From the NCBI GenBank assembly GCA_902766575.1, contig CACXED010000166.1, forward strand, positions 1 through 20,277: DNA of 20,277 nt, written 5' to 3'. The first letter of the stretch is position 1; each line of letters starts with the position of its first letter. Shown piece after piece: positions 1-7,334 of the stretch. The notes below the pieces were generated by a model. That model saw only the letters and a list, made by a program, of their open reading frames with translations. It was not told the origin of the DNA and searched no databases. A program made the translations under genes and the position numbers. This stretch comes from an uncultured Ruminococcus sp. (GTDB lineage Bacteria; Bacillota; Clostridia; Oscillospirales; CAG-272).

Positions 1-493
1 AAAGATTATACAAATACCCTTCCTGAGCGGCGGGTCCAAGCTCATACTGTCTCAGGAACACGAGATCATACAGATCTTCATTCGCCATGACCGACTTTTT
101 CAGCACAGCAAAGGTATCCGGAAACGCTTCAACAGGCGCAGGGTATTCCTGTATTTTGACGTTATAGGTTGATTCAATATCGACGTTGCGGCGGTAGACC
201 GCGTCGTTTATGAGATCTCCGGTTTCGCTTTCCGCGTAGATCTCAAAATTTGAAAACTGATCGTAGGTATCGCTTTTTGCGGAAAGCACGCGAAATTCCC
301 GTCCGCCCCAGTCTGTGTCCGGCACTTCCAGAACCTTAGCGGGATCGACCGTCTCTGTCTGCACGCCAGTTTCGGTTATTTCTTGGGTGTCCTGATCGGG
401 TTTTGTTTCGGTTTGCGAATCTCCGCAGGAGACACTGCCTGCCGCCATCAGAGTGACCAACAGGAATGCAATGGTTTGATTCATCCGTTTCAT
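1..493 (-). CDS. Extracellular solute-binding lipoprotein, N-terminal part
   Basis: The C-terminal part lies beyond the left edge; 164 codons are visible. The protein starts MKRMNQTIAFLLVTLM and has a short hydrophobic signal peptide ending in a relaxed lipobox (SVSC, Cys23). An acidic Thr/Gln-rich linker follows, then the mature domain (DWGGREFRVLSA..). The block TGDLINDAVYRRNVDIE matches the equivalent block in the two full-length binding proteins of this window (TGDTINDAIY, TGDVIDDAIY), so it is the same family: ABC-type carbohydrate-binding lipoprotein anchored outside the membrane. The start is supported by an AAGGAG site about 10 bases upstream of the ATG. It begins 35 bases after the GH28-like gene and is probably the last visible gene of the lacI-headed operon. 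The ligand is unknown; an oligosaccharide released for the neighbouring GH39/GH28 enzymes is inferred. Confidence 0.85.
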   Translation of the reverse strand, partial: MKRMNQTIAFLLVTLMAAGSVSCGDSQTETKPDQDTQEITETGVQTETVDPAKVLEVPDTDWGGREFRVLSAKSDTYDQFSNFEIYAESETGDLINDAVYRRNVDIESTYNVKIQEYPAPVEAFPDTFAVLKKSVMANEDLYDLVFLRQYELGPAAQEGYLYNL

Positions 494-528
494 AATCTTA
501 AAGCTCCTTTATGTAAATAAATTAAATT

Positions 529-1836
529 TTAACATCCATTCACACCGGACGCACCGGCTTCTGCCCGCTTAGTCCGGAAATCAGTACAGTCTGATGACGT
601 GACCGCACCGTCTGAGCGAAGAACCATGTGCGGCGATTCATATCCCTTGAGCCGTACATTATTCAGCGTCAGGCTGCGGTAATTCTCCGCATCTAAAAAT
701 GCGTCCGCTTCATGTCCCGCAGCCGGGGAGAGCGTCACATTGTTAAGTGTGAAAGCTATGGCGTTATCTGGATCGCCATGAATATGGATCGGCAGAACCA
801 CACCCGCCGCCGTACAGTCTTCAAAGGTGATGGAAGCAAGCGCTGTTCCGCAGCTCCAGATATGTTCCCCGAAAGTCATCATGAACAGCGTTCTGACGTC
901 ATCAAATACGCAGCGCCGGACAGTAATGTTTCCGGGCGTATACGGCAGTTTGCCGAAGCGTTCGTCACAGTAGTATAAAAATCCGGTCAGAGTTTTGCGA
1001 GCCGTTCGATGAGCGGAATACGCGCCGCGTACCTTTTCATCATACGAAAGCCCGCCGCGGAAGTCAAAGCGTGGCTCACCGCAGTTCCTGCAGTCCTCGA
1101 TCAGAACATCGGTGCCGCCAAAGCGCATCGAGCTGCACGCCGAATTTAGTATACACCGGCGCATGACAACATCACGGCTTCCAAACCCGGCAAGACAATC
1201 GTCTCCTGTATAAAATGCGCAGCCCTCGATTCTGACATTTTCGCAGAGAAAGATGTCAACGCCGTCATGACCGCCAAAAACGCTTACATTCCGCATATCA
1301 ATTTCCTTTGAGCGGAAGACGGCGTGCGCCCAGTTGCCCGTGTTCCTGAGGGTATAACCGCGCAGAGTCACGCGCTCCGAATCCCATATGTCGATTCCAT
1401 GCGGCCCGCGGTAATCCTCCTCTCCCTTGGCATCATAGCAGTTCATGCCGTTTATGATCGAACCGGGCTCGCCGATCACTGCGATGTCATGGGCATCAAA
1501 CGCACGAATCAGCGCGTTGTTCCAGCGGCTTGTTCTGAGCGCGCTCCTATATTGCTTCGGTTCTTCACCTGGAATATCGGACACCGGTTCAATCCTGTCG
1601 CCGCGCCATGACATATAATCCTCCGGATCGGCGCTGCCCTCCAGAATCGCGCCGGACAGCAGATGCAGCGTCACATTTGAGCGCAGGCGAAGTCCTCCTG
1701 TGCGGTATATTCCAGCCGGTATAACCACCTCGCCGCCACCGGCCAAAAAGCAGTCGTCTATGGCAGCCTGTATCGCTTCGGTCTGCAAACGATCCGATAC
1801 GACCGCGCCGTAATCAGTAATGATGAATTTCTTCAC
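529..1836 (-). CDS. GH28-like right-handed beta-helix glycosidase (polygalacturonase superfamily)
   Basis: A 435-residue protein without signal peptide. The N-terminus (FIITDYGAV..TEAIQAAIDDC, residues 4-29) is the typical opening of pectin-lyase-fold enzymes, followed by repeated short beta-helix turns. D191 lies in GHDGVD and D212/D213 in TGDDC. Their spacing of 21 and 22 residues matches the three catalytic aspartates of GH28 polygalacturonases. The usual N of NTD is H190, and the GHG histidine motif is not recognisable (CSSMRFG follows instead), so substrate or mechanism may depart from polygalacturonase. The start is GTG, chosen because an AGGAGG site at 1846-1851 sits 9 bases upstream. 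It lies 25 bases after the transporter gene, in the same operon. Cytoplasmic action on imported pectic oligosaccharides is inferred. A non-GH28 member of the fold is possible. Confidence 0.78.
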   Translation of the reverse strand: MKKFIITDYGAVVSDRLQTEAIQAAIDDCFLAGGGEVVIPAGIYRTGGLRLRSNVTLHLLSGAILEGSADPEDYMSWRGDRIEPVSDIPGEEPKQYRSALRTSRWNNALIRAFDAHDIAVIGEPGSIINGMNCYDAKGEEDYRGPHGIDIWDSERVTLRGYTLRNTGNWAHAVFRSKEIDMRNVSVFGGHDGVDIFLCENVRIEGCAFYTGDDCLAGFGSRDVVMRRCILNSACSSMRFGGTDVLIEDCRNCGEPRFDFRGGLSYDEKVRGAYSAHRTARKTLTGFLYYCDERFGKLPYTPGNITVRRCVFDDVRTLFMMTFGEHIWSCGTALASITFEDCTAAGVVLPIHIHGDPDNAIAFTLNNVTLSPAAGHEADAFLDAENYRSLTLNNVRLKGYESPHMVLRSDGAVTSSDCTDFRTKRAEAGASGVNGC

Positions 1837-1861
1837 AGTAGGTTTCCTCCTGAAAATTGTC

Positions 1862-2752
1862 TCAGCACAGATTTATCACAATCAGCGCCGTAATTCCGAG
1901 CGCCAGCCCTAACACGCTTTTCGCGGTGAGCTTCTCCTTGAATACAATCGCCGCGGTCAGCGCGGTCACGATCGTCGCGCCGCCGTCGTTTATCGGGAAC
2001 ATAATCGCCGAAGGTATAACTCTCGCCGCGATCGTCGAGAGCTGATTTATCAAAAGAAGTATCACCGACAAACCGGCTCCGTACCACCAGAGCTTTTTCG
2101 GAAGTCCGGCTATTTCCCCGCGATGCTCCTTTCTGACCGCCTGGGGTATCAGCCCGACGCACATCCCGACTCCCACAAGCCCGAACGCGAGGAACGAGAA
2201 CATCGAAACGCTCACCTCGGGCAGATACTTGGAGAACATCTTCTGCGCGACCATCGTCAGACCGTTTGACAGCATACTGCCGAGCAGCAGCATCAGAGTC
2301 CGGAATGTGCAGCTGCCGGTCAGCTCCTTTGAGTAACCGATCAGCAGCCATCCGGAGAATATCAGCAGAATTATCCCGGCGAGCTGAATCAGGCTCATCG
2401 GCTCGTCAAAGAGGAATATGCCGAATATACAGGGCAGCAGCAGTCCCGCCGAGCCTGCCATCGACGCTAAAACCATCGCTCCGCTTTTGAGCGCTTCCAG
2501 TCCGAAATACAGATTCGATCCGAGCGCCGCGGCTCCCAGCGCCGATATCGCGAGCGCTTTCAGGCTGAATCCGGTGAATCCTCCGCCAACCAGCAGCAGA
2601 ATCAGCGCCATGCCGCCGGAAAGCAGATATCTGTAAGCGCCGTATGCAAAATAAGCCGGAGCGCCGCTGACAATGCCGCTTGTGCGCTTGTTAAAAAGGT
2701 TCTGCGGCAGACGGAGAAAAAGTATTATAAAAAGGTATAGGTATTCAAGCAT
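1862..2752 (-). CDS. EamA/DMT-family transporter
   Basis: A 296-residue, very hydrophobic protein with about ten predicted membrane helices in two halves (roughly residues 1-135 and 145-296), the duplicated EamA layout of drug/metabolite transporters. The ends of both halves carry the usual glycine/alanine-rich helices (for example FLFDEPMSLIQLAGIILLIFSGWLL near residue 115-140, and VFKEKLTAKSVLGLALGI near the end). It acts in the cytoplasmic membrane, exporting or importing a small metabolite; the substrate cannot be read. The ATG follows the TAA of the GH39 gene with no base between them, and no ribosome binding site is visible, so translation is probably coupled. Its position between two glycosidases suggests a sugar or sugar-derived product, which is inference only. 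Confidence 0.85.
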   Translation of the reverse strand: MLEYLYLFIILFLRLPQNLFNKRTSGIVSGAPAYFAYGAYRYLLSGGMALILLLVGGGFTGFSLKALAISALGAAALGSNLYFGLEALKSGAMVLASMAGSAGLLLPCIFGIFLFDEPMSLIQLAGIILLIFSGWLLIGYSKELTGSCTFRTLMLLLGSMLSNGLTMVAQKMFSKYLPEVSVSMFSFLAFGLVGVGMCVGLIPQAVRKEHRGEIAGLPKKLWWYGAGLSVILLLINQLSTIAARVIPSAIMFPINDGGATIVTALTAAIVFKEKLTAKSVLGLALGITALIVINLC

Positions 2753-4054
2753 TTATTTAATAACGACTACCGTGTTTGCCTCCATGGTGAGCGAGAACCG
2801 ACCTCTGTCTGACGCGACCGTTCGCACCGGAACCAGATCGTGAGCTTCGTCAAGCAGACAGATCGTGTAAAGTCTGTCCTCGCCGTCGAGCTCGACCTCA
2901 AATGTGCGCGGAACAGCTGAATCATCGTCAGTGAAAAATGTTATCATGGCAATAAATTCGCCGTCCTTTACTGCCGAAGCGGCATAGATATCCGGCACAT
3001 CGCAGACAGTTTCGCACTCGCTGCCAAGCTTCAGCATATCTCCCCAGGTTTTAATGACATGATAGCCTTTGCGAATACCGCAGGTCTGATTCTCGAACAG
3101 ACAGTTCATGCCGCTTGAAAGTCTCGCGTCGTAATACATCAGCATATCCACAGGCTCGTCCTGAGCCGCAGACATTACCGCTGAGGTGAAAGCCGCGCCC
3201 TTTATGCCGATAATCTTTTCAAGGCTGTACCTCCATTCTTCCCCGCAGAAGCTGCGCACATAGTTCCATTCGTCAAGGATGCTTTCGGTATTGACAAGCC
3301 CGTATTCGTCAAGGAGAGCGCGGTGTTGTCTTATATTGCGGCATATGTCGGCTACGTTTGGCGCATATATGTGCCATGAATAGAAGTCAAGCGGCAGCTT
3401 CTCATCCCGTATCTTTTCAAAGAACGGTCTCAGCCATCCCTCGTTGTATCCGCATACAGCCGGGCCGCCTATCTTCAGGTCAGGAAAACGCTCCTTGAGA
3501 TGCTTTGATGCAGCTGCGTAAAGCTCATAGAACTGCTCCGGAGTGCCGAGCCAGCATTTGCCGTAAAGGTCAGGCTCGTTCCAGATCTCCCAGTATTCTA
3601 TTCCCATATGAAAGCCGTCTGCCCAGCCCTCGTTGTAATGCGCGATTATATGCTCGCATATCACCGCCCATTTTTTGAAGTCCTTCGGCGGAAGGATACC
3701 GTACTTCTTTGACCAGTGCTCGATCTTGTTCCCGAGACGGTAGAACACCTTTGTTCCGCACATTTCGATGTGTCTCAGGTACTCGTCGGTGATTGCGAAA
3801 TCATACGACGCGGGATCATACGGGTCGGCGTTAAAATCCGGGAAGATACAAATAACATCGACCGTATGCTCGCCGCCGAGCGAATAATCTATGGACGCAT
3901 CGTGAGTCCTTGCAAAGGGTATTCCCGCGTCGCGGTAGGCCGGGAGATTTGTTAAATTCTGATCCGCATTATCGGTGTACTTCGGGCCGTTGTTGACGGC
4001 GTTCATCGGCTTGATACTGCCGATAATCTTTGATCTGTCAATATGAAGTTTCAT
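2753..4054 (-). CDS. GH39-type glycoside hydrolase (beta-xylosidase-like)
   Basis: A 433-residue protein without signal peptide. A TIM-barrel of clan GH-A occupies about residues 10-330, and a small beta-rich C-terminal domain follows to the end. The acid/base motif WEIWNEPD places E160, and ILDEWNY places the nucleophile at E262; the spacing and the YSWHIY segment near 225-230 fit GH39 beta-xylosidases and alpha-L-iduronidase relatives. It would cleave terminal xylose, or another sugar, from imported oligosaccharides in the cytoplasm. The ATG is preceded by an AAAGG site about 11 bases away. It starts 15 bases after the lacI-family gene and abuts the transporter gene, so it is second in the operon. 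GH39 contains several specificities, including rhamnosidase-like and arabinose-active enzymes, so the sugar is uncertain. Confidence 0.85.
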   Translation of the reverse strand: MKLHIDRSKIIGSIKPMNAVNNGPKYTDNADQNLTNLPAYRDAGIPFARTHDASIDYSLGGEHTVDVICIFPDFNADPYDPASYDFAITDEYLRHIEMCGTKVFYRLGNKIEHWSKKYGILPPKDFKKWAVICEHIIAHYNEGWADGFHMGIEYWEIWNEPDLYGKCWLGTPEQFYELYAAASKHLKERFPDLKIGGPAVCGYNEGWLRPFFEKIRDEKLPLDFYSWHIYAPNVADICRNIRQHRALLDEYGLVNTESILDEWNYVRSFCGEEWRYSLEKIIGIKGAAFTSAVMSAAQDEPVDMLMYYDARLSSGMNCLFENQTCGIRKGYHVIKTWGDMLKLGSECETVCDVPDIYAASAVKDGEFIAMITFFTDDDSAVPRTFEVELDGEDRLYTICLLDEAHDLVPVRTVASDRGRFSLTMEANTVVVIK

Positions 4055-4069
4055 TTTTCAAGTATCCTT

Positions 4070-5053
4070 TCAAAAATTCTTATCTGTATTGATCCTTGCC
4101 GTGGTGTCGCGGATTATCAGCTCGCATCTGACGAGCACCTGCTGCGGTATATGCTTCTCCGGATCCTTTATACGATCGAGGAGGAGCTTGACTCCGAGGC
4201 TGTTTATCTCTGCCGCGTAGGTTCGTATCGTAGTCAGCGGCACGCTTGCGTAAGAGGCGCTGGGAATGTCGTTTATGCCGATAATCGAGATATCCTCCGG
4301 GACGCGGATACCGCTCCGAGTAAAGGTGTGGATAGCTCCGAGCGCTACCTCGTCATAAGCCGCAAGGAGCGCAGTCGGCCTCTCGTCGAGGGTCATATAA
4401 TATTCCGCTGCCTCGGAGCCTATCTCCGCAAAGCGCTTTCGGCTGATATAGATGAGCTTCTGATCGGCGTCAAGTCCGAGTCTCGCGGCGCAGGACTTGA
4501 AATATGCGAGCTTGAGCTTGGTGTTCTTCTCACCGATGAAGCCTATTTTCCGGTGTCCGAGCGCCATCAGATACTCCAGCGCCTCGAATATTCCCGACTC
4601 AAGATCACAGTCGACCGTATCGCTCCGATCCTGTAAGTTTCTCGACGACAGCCTGACCATCGGAATTTCGAGCGGAAGCGGATATGGCATATCCGTAAGT
4701 GCGATGATTCCCTCGGCAAATCCGTCGTCGGTGAGCTGATCTATTATCCGGCAGAAGCGCTCCGAGTCGAAGCCGCAGAGATGTATATACGGCTCGATGC
4801 CGAACCGCCTGAACTCGGACACCAGACCGCTGACCGTCTGCGAATAATAAACGCTGACGATCTCCGGGACTATTATGGCTATGCGGGTTGCGTTGCGGTC
4901 GCGCCGGTATTTCGGGCGGATAACGCCGTTCTCCTCAGCGATCATGCGGATGCGCCGGACAGTCTCATCGCTGATCTCCGGGCTTCCCGACAGAGCCTTT
5001 GAAACTGTCGAAAGCGAAACTCCGGCAAGCTGCGCTATCTTGCGATAGGTCAT
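4070..5053 (-). CDS. LacI-family transcriptional regulator
   Basis: A 327-residue protein. The LacI helix-turn-helix is at residues 1-50 (TYRKIAQLAGVSLSTVSKALSG..ISDETVRRI), followed by the hinge (about 45-60) and a periplasmic-binding-protein-like sensor domain (IAIIVPEIVSVYYSQTVSGL onward). Family-typical stretches GHRKIGFIGE and VPEDISIIGINDI are present. It should bind as a dimer to a palindromic operator and respond to a sugar. It heads an operon with GH39, EamA and GH28-like genes, spaced 15, 0 and 25 bases. The start ATG has an AAAGGAA site upstream. A perfect palindrome, CGAAACAGTTTCG, lies 73 bases upstream of the start, next to a good promoter, consistent with self-regulation. Confidence 0.94.
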   Translation of the reverse strand: MTYRKIAQLAGVSLSTVSKALSGSPEISDETVRRIRMIAEENGVIRPKYRRDRNATRIAIIVPEIVSVYYSQTVSGLVSEFRRFGIEPYIHLCGFDSERFCRIIDQLTDDGFAEGIIALTDMPYPLPLEIPMVRLSSRNLQDRSDTVDCDLESGIFEALEYLMALGHRKIGFIGEKNTKLKLAYFKSCAARLGLDADQKLIYISRKRFAEIGSEAAEYYMTLDERPTALLAAYDEVALGAIHTFTRSGIRVPEDISIIGINDIPSASYASVPLTTIRTYAAEINSLGVKLLLDRIKDPEKHIPQQVLVRCELIIRDTTARINTDKNF

Positions 5054-5085
5054 TTTTCAAAATTCCTTTCTGTCTGTATGATTAT

Positions 5086-5113
5086 ATTATATCATATAAA
5101 AGCCGGAAATCAA
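5086..5113 (-). promoter_or_regulatory. Promoter of the lacI-family operon
   Basis: Read on the minus strand, a TTGATT -35 box (5108-5113) and a perfect TATAAT -10 box (5086-5091) are separated by 16 bases. This lies about 33 bases upstream of the lacI-family start, in an A/T-rich stretch. It is the only good sigma-A promoter in the 191-base gap before the AraC gene, so it probably drives the whole five-gene operon. Confidence 0.7.
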
Positions 5114-5125
5114 GCCTTGAAAGCA

Positions 5126-5138
5126 CGAAACAGTTTCG
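5126..5138. promoter_or_regulatory. Probable LacI-family operator
   Basis: CGAAACAGTTTCG is a perfect palindrome around a single central base, the layout of odd-centred LacI-family sites. It sits 12 bases upstream of the -35 box of the lacI operon. Flanking bases extend the symmetry partly (GAAAG.. on one side, ..CTTTTTC on the other). Binding by the adjacent regulator is inferred from position and symmetry. Confidence 0.5.
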
Positions 5139-5201
5139 CTTTTTCATTTGGATATATTATCCTGTTCCATTCTGATAAAAACACCTACTTAACATAACAG
5201 A

Positions 5202-5228
5202 CCCTTCACGGCAAATAGTCGTGAAGGG
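5202..5228 (-). terminator. Hairpin terminator after the AraC gene
   Basis: A perfect 9-bp stem (CCCTTCACG / CGTGAAGGG) with a 9-base loop lies 17 bases downstream of the AraC stop codon. On the minus strand the trailing bases TCTGTTATG are only weakly T-rich. The hairpin separates the AraC transcript from the lacI operon promoter. Confidence 0.6.
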
Positions 5229-5244
5229 CTTGATTATATTTGTT

Positions 5245-6105
5245 TCATACCTCAATATACCCGGTCGGGCTGACGCCGTAGCGGCGCTTGAACAGCCGTG
5301 AAAAATAATACACGCTCGAATATCCGAGGTATTCCGAAATCTGGCTGACGTTCATCGACGAGTTCGACAGCAGCTCGACAGCGTGGTTCAGCTTCACCAT
5401 GTTGACATATTCGCTGACCGTCATACCCAGCTCCCCGCGGAACAGCGAGCAGATATGCTCCTTTGAGAGCGAAAACCGCTCGGCCAGCGATTCGGGCGAA
5501 ATACGTCCGGTGAAATTCTGATCGATATATCGGAGCATACGCTCGAGCGAAAGCGAATATTTTCCGGTGCGATCGTTCCCGCTGCACGCGGTCTTGGACG
5601 CGAAGATCAGCATTTCATGGAAGTAAATGTCTATCATCAGCCGGTCGAGATAGCGTCCGGTGGAATAGAGGCTCTGCCCTCTGGTAAACAGCGCGAGCAG
5701 ATTTGAATAGGTCGCGGCGTCAGGATGCGTATGCTCGACAAGGCAGATCATATCCGAGCCTGCGCCCGGCAGATAGAACTTCTGCTTCACCTCCGGAAGC
5801 TCCCGCAGACAGTCTTTTATATCGTCCTCATTCGCCTTTTCATAGCCGGCATAGAAGCAGGCGAAGCAGTATTCGCAATGGTCGGCGGTAGTCAGACGAT
5901 AGAATTTATCCGCCGGGATAAAAAGCAGATCGCCCGCCCTGACGTCGTAGGTGCGGTTCGCAATGCGGCATTCGCAGCTTCCGGAAATGATCAGCGTCAG
6001 ATGATTATAATCCATTTGTCGTCCTCCGTGTCTCCACGGCGGATTTTCGTTCGTCCGCCCCAATATGGAAAGACGGATGTCGGAAAGTTTCAATTTATAC
6101 AGCAT
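5245..6105 (-). CDS. AraC-family transcriptional regulator (1)
   Basis: A 286-residue protein. Residues about 25-90 form a cupin-like sugar-sensing domain (LTLIISGSCECRIANRTYDVRAGDLLFIPADKFY). Residues about 190-284 form the two helix-turn-helix AraC DNA-binding domain (SPESLAERFSLSKEHICSLFRGELG.., then QISEYLGYSSVYYFSRLFKRRYGVSPTGY). The start is fixed by a GGGAGGTG site 5 bases before the ATG. It is transcribed divergently from the beta-propeller glycosidase and binding-protein genes. A direct repeat in the shared intergenic region abuts the -35 box of that unit, which fits activation by this protein when a sugar is bound. The ligand is unknown. Confidence 0.93.
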   Translation of the reverse strand: MLYKLKLSDIRLSILGRTNENPPWRHGGRQMDYNHLTLIISGSCECRIANRTYDVRAGDLLFIPADKFYRLTTADHCEYCFACFYAGYEKANEDDIKDCLRELPEVKQKFYLPGAGSDMICLVEHTHPDAATYSNLLALFTRGQSLYSTGRYLDRLMIDIYFHEMLIFASKTACSGNDRTGKYSLSLERMLRYIDQNFTGRISPESLAERFSLSKEHICSLFRGELGMTVSEYVNMVKLNHAVELLSNSSMNVSQISEYLGYSSVYYFSRLFKRRYGVSPTGYIEV

Positions 6106-6126
6106 CGCGGCACCTCCCTAAGATAT

Positions 6127-6155
6127 ATTTTATCATTATTACTCTCAAAATTCAA
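6127..6155 (-). promoter_or_regulatory. Promoter of AraC gene (1)
   Basis: On the minus strand, TTGAAT (6150-6155) and TAAAAT (6127-6132) are separated by exactly 17 bases. The -10 box is about 21 bases from the AraC start codon, leaving a short leader with the ribosome binding site. Confidence 0.65.
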
Positions 6156-6168
6156 GGCATAATCAAAC

Positions 6169-6235
6169 AATCTTAATATAGTGCAAAAATTTTCCGCCGA
6201 TTCAGACCATGTGCAAATAACCTTAATATCCTGCA
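6169..6235. promoter_or_regulatory. Direct-repeat operator, probable AraC (1) binding sites
   Basis: AATCTTAATATAGTGCA at 6169-6185 and AACCTTAATATCCTGCA at 6219-6235 match at 14 of 17 positions, in the same orientation, 50 bases apart. The second copy ends one base before the -35 box of the glycosidase promoter, the arrangement of AraC-type activators that touch sigma region 4. The first copy lies just upstream of the AraC promoter, so it could also serve autoregulation. Confidence 0.55.
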
Positions 6236-6264
6236 TTGAAAAAAGCGAAAAGCTGCGATATACT
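6236..6264 (+). promoter_or_regulatory. Promoter of the beta-propeller glycosidase/binding-protein unit
   Basis: TTGAAA (6236-6241), 17 bases, TATACT (6259-6264). The -10 box lies 30 bases upstream of the chosen ATG at 6295. The -35 box directly follows the second copy of the direct repeat. Confidence 0.7.
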
Positions 6265-6294
6265 TATCTTATCGCGCGAAAAAAAGGAGATTAT

Positions 6295-7311
6295 ATGAAT
6301 ACTATACCGGAAAAATTCAACGATTATCTCACGCCCTACAAATACGGCAAGACGATCCTCGCGCCGTCGGGCGAGGAGGGCGCATTCGACCGCTTTGCCG
6401 CCGACAATATGAGAATCTGCCGTCACAACGGCAAATTCTACTGCTTCTACATCGGCTTCGACGGAAAGGGCTACCGAACGGCTATGGCGGTCTCGGAGGA
6501 TCTTCTGCACTGGGAGAAGAAAGGCATAGTCCTCGACGCCGGATCGGGGCATCCTTGGGACAACAGCGGACGGGCGATCTCGTCGCTGCTCTGCGATATC
6601 GACATCTACGGAAACCGCGAGCTTATCAAATATGACGGCAAATATTGGATGTTCTATCACGCCTATCCCGGGGTCGGCTACGAGGTCGGAGCCGCGGCTA
6701 ACGGGCTCGCGTGGACTACCGACGAGGAACTGCTCGAATGGCACTGTGAGGATTCTCCGGTATTTGAAAAGGGCGCACCCGGATGCTGGGACGGCGGCGG
6801 ACTCTACTCCACCTGGATAGTGCCGCATAACGGCAGCTTCATGCTCTACTACAACGGCAAGGAAAGCACAGACTGGTGTTGGCATGAACAGGTCGGAGTT
6901 GCGTTTTCGGACACCTTGCATGGCTGGAAGCGCTACGAGGGCAATCCGGTGATGAGGGTAACTCCTAACCATTGGGACAGCATATTCTCCTGTGGTCAGC
7001 ACGTGCTTTTCGACAGCCGGAAGAACCGCTGGGTGATGTTCTACTGCGGATTTGACGCTAAACACGCGCAGGACGGTGTGGCGGTCAGCGACGATATGCT
7101 CCATTGGGAGAAATGCCCCGAGCCGATCATTCCCTACGGCAAGCCGGGCGAGCTCGACTCCACCCATGCGCACAAGCCCTGCGTTATTTACAACGACGGC
7201 ATTCTGTGGCATTTCTACTGCGCCGTCAGACCCACCGAAACCGAGGAAGAAAAGCGTCGCTTCGGACACGAATACCGCTGTCTGACCGCCGCGCGCTCAA
7301 AACCGTTCTGA
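6295..7311 (+). CDS. Five-bladed beta-propeller glycoside hydrolase (GH43/GH32/GH117-like)
   Basis: A 338-residue protein without signal peptide. The start is the ATG at 6295, 4 bases after AAAAAGGAGA; an in-frame GTG at 6181 lies inside the promoter/operator region and is rejected. Blade-type repeats are visible, each with a trp-rich strand: AMAVSEDLLHWEKKGIVL, GLAWTTDEELLEWHCEDSPV, GVAFSDTLHGWKRYEGNPV and GVAVSDDMLHWEKCPEPI. This is the hallmark of the GH43/32/62/68/117/130 fold. A DSTHAHKP segment near the C-terminus resembles the conserved His region of some propeller families. Exact family and sugar cannot be settled by eye. It is the first gene after a strong promoter next to an AraC regulator, and the binding-protein gene follows 23 bases later, so uptake and cleavage of the same glycan are likely. 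Confidence 0.8.
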   Translation: MNTIPEKFNDYLTPYKYGKTILAPSGEEGAFDRFAADNMRICRHNGKFYCFYIGFDGKGYRTAMAVSEDLLHWEKKGIVLDAGSGHPWDNSGRAISSLLCDIDIYGNRELIKYDGKYWMFYHAYPGVGYEVGAAANGLAWTTDEELLEWHCEDSPVFEKGAPGCWDGGGLYSTWIVPHNGSFMLYYNGKESTDWCWHEQVGVAFSDTLHGWKRYEGNPVMRVTPNHWDSIFSCGQHVLFDSRKNRWVMFYCGFDAKHAQDGVAVSDDMLHWEKCPEPIIPYGKPGELDSTHAHKPCVIYNDGILWHFYCAVRPTETEEEKRRFGHEYRCLTAARSKPF

Positions 7312-7334
7312 TTATAATTGAAAGGAAAATAAAA

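Noticed and set aside
1833..2351. 172-codon minus-strand frame overlapping the EamA transporter
   Set aside because: It is very rich in Arg/Asp with no hydrophobic core, an alternative-frame reading of a membrane protein gene.
6223..7269. 348-codon minus-strand open frame opposite the beta-propeller glycosidase
   Set aside because: No start signal and no recognisable motifs; the plus-strand protein has four clear blade repeats.
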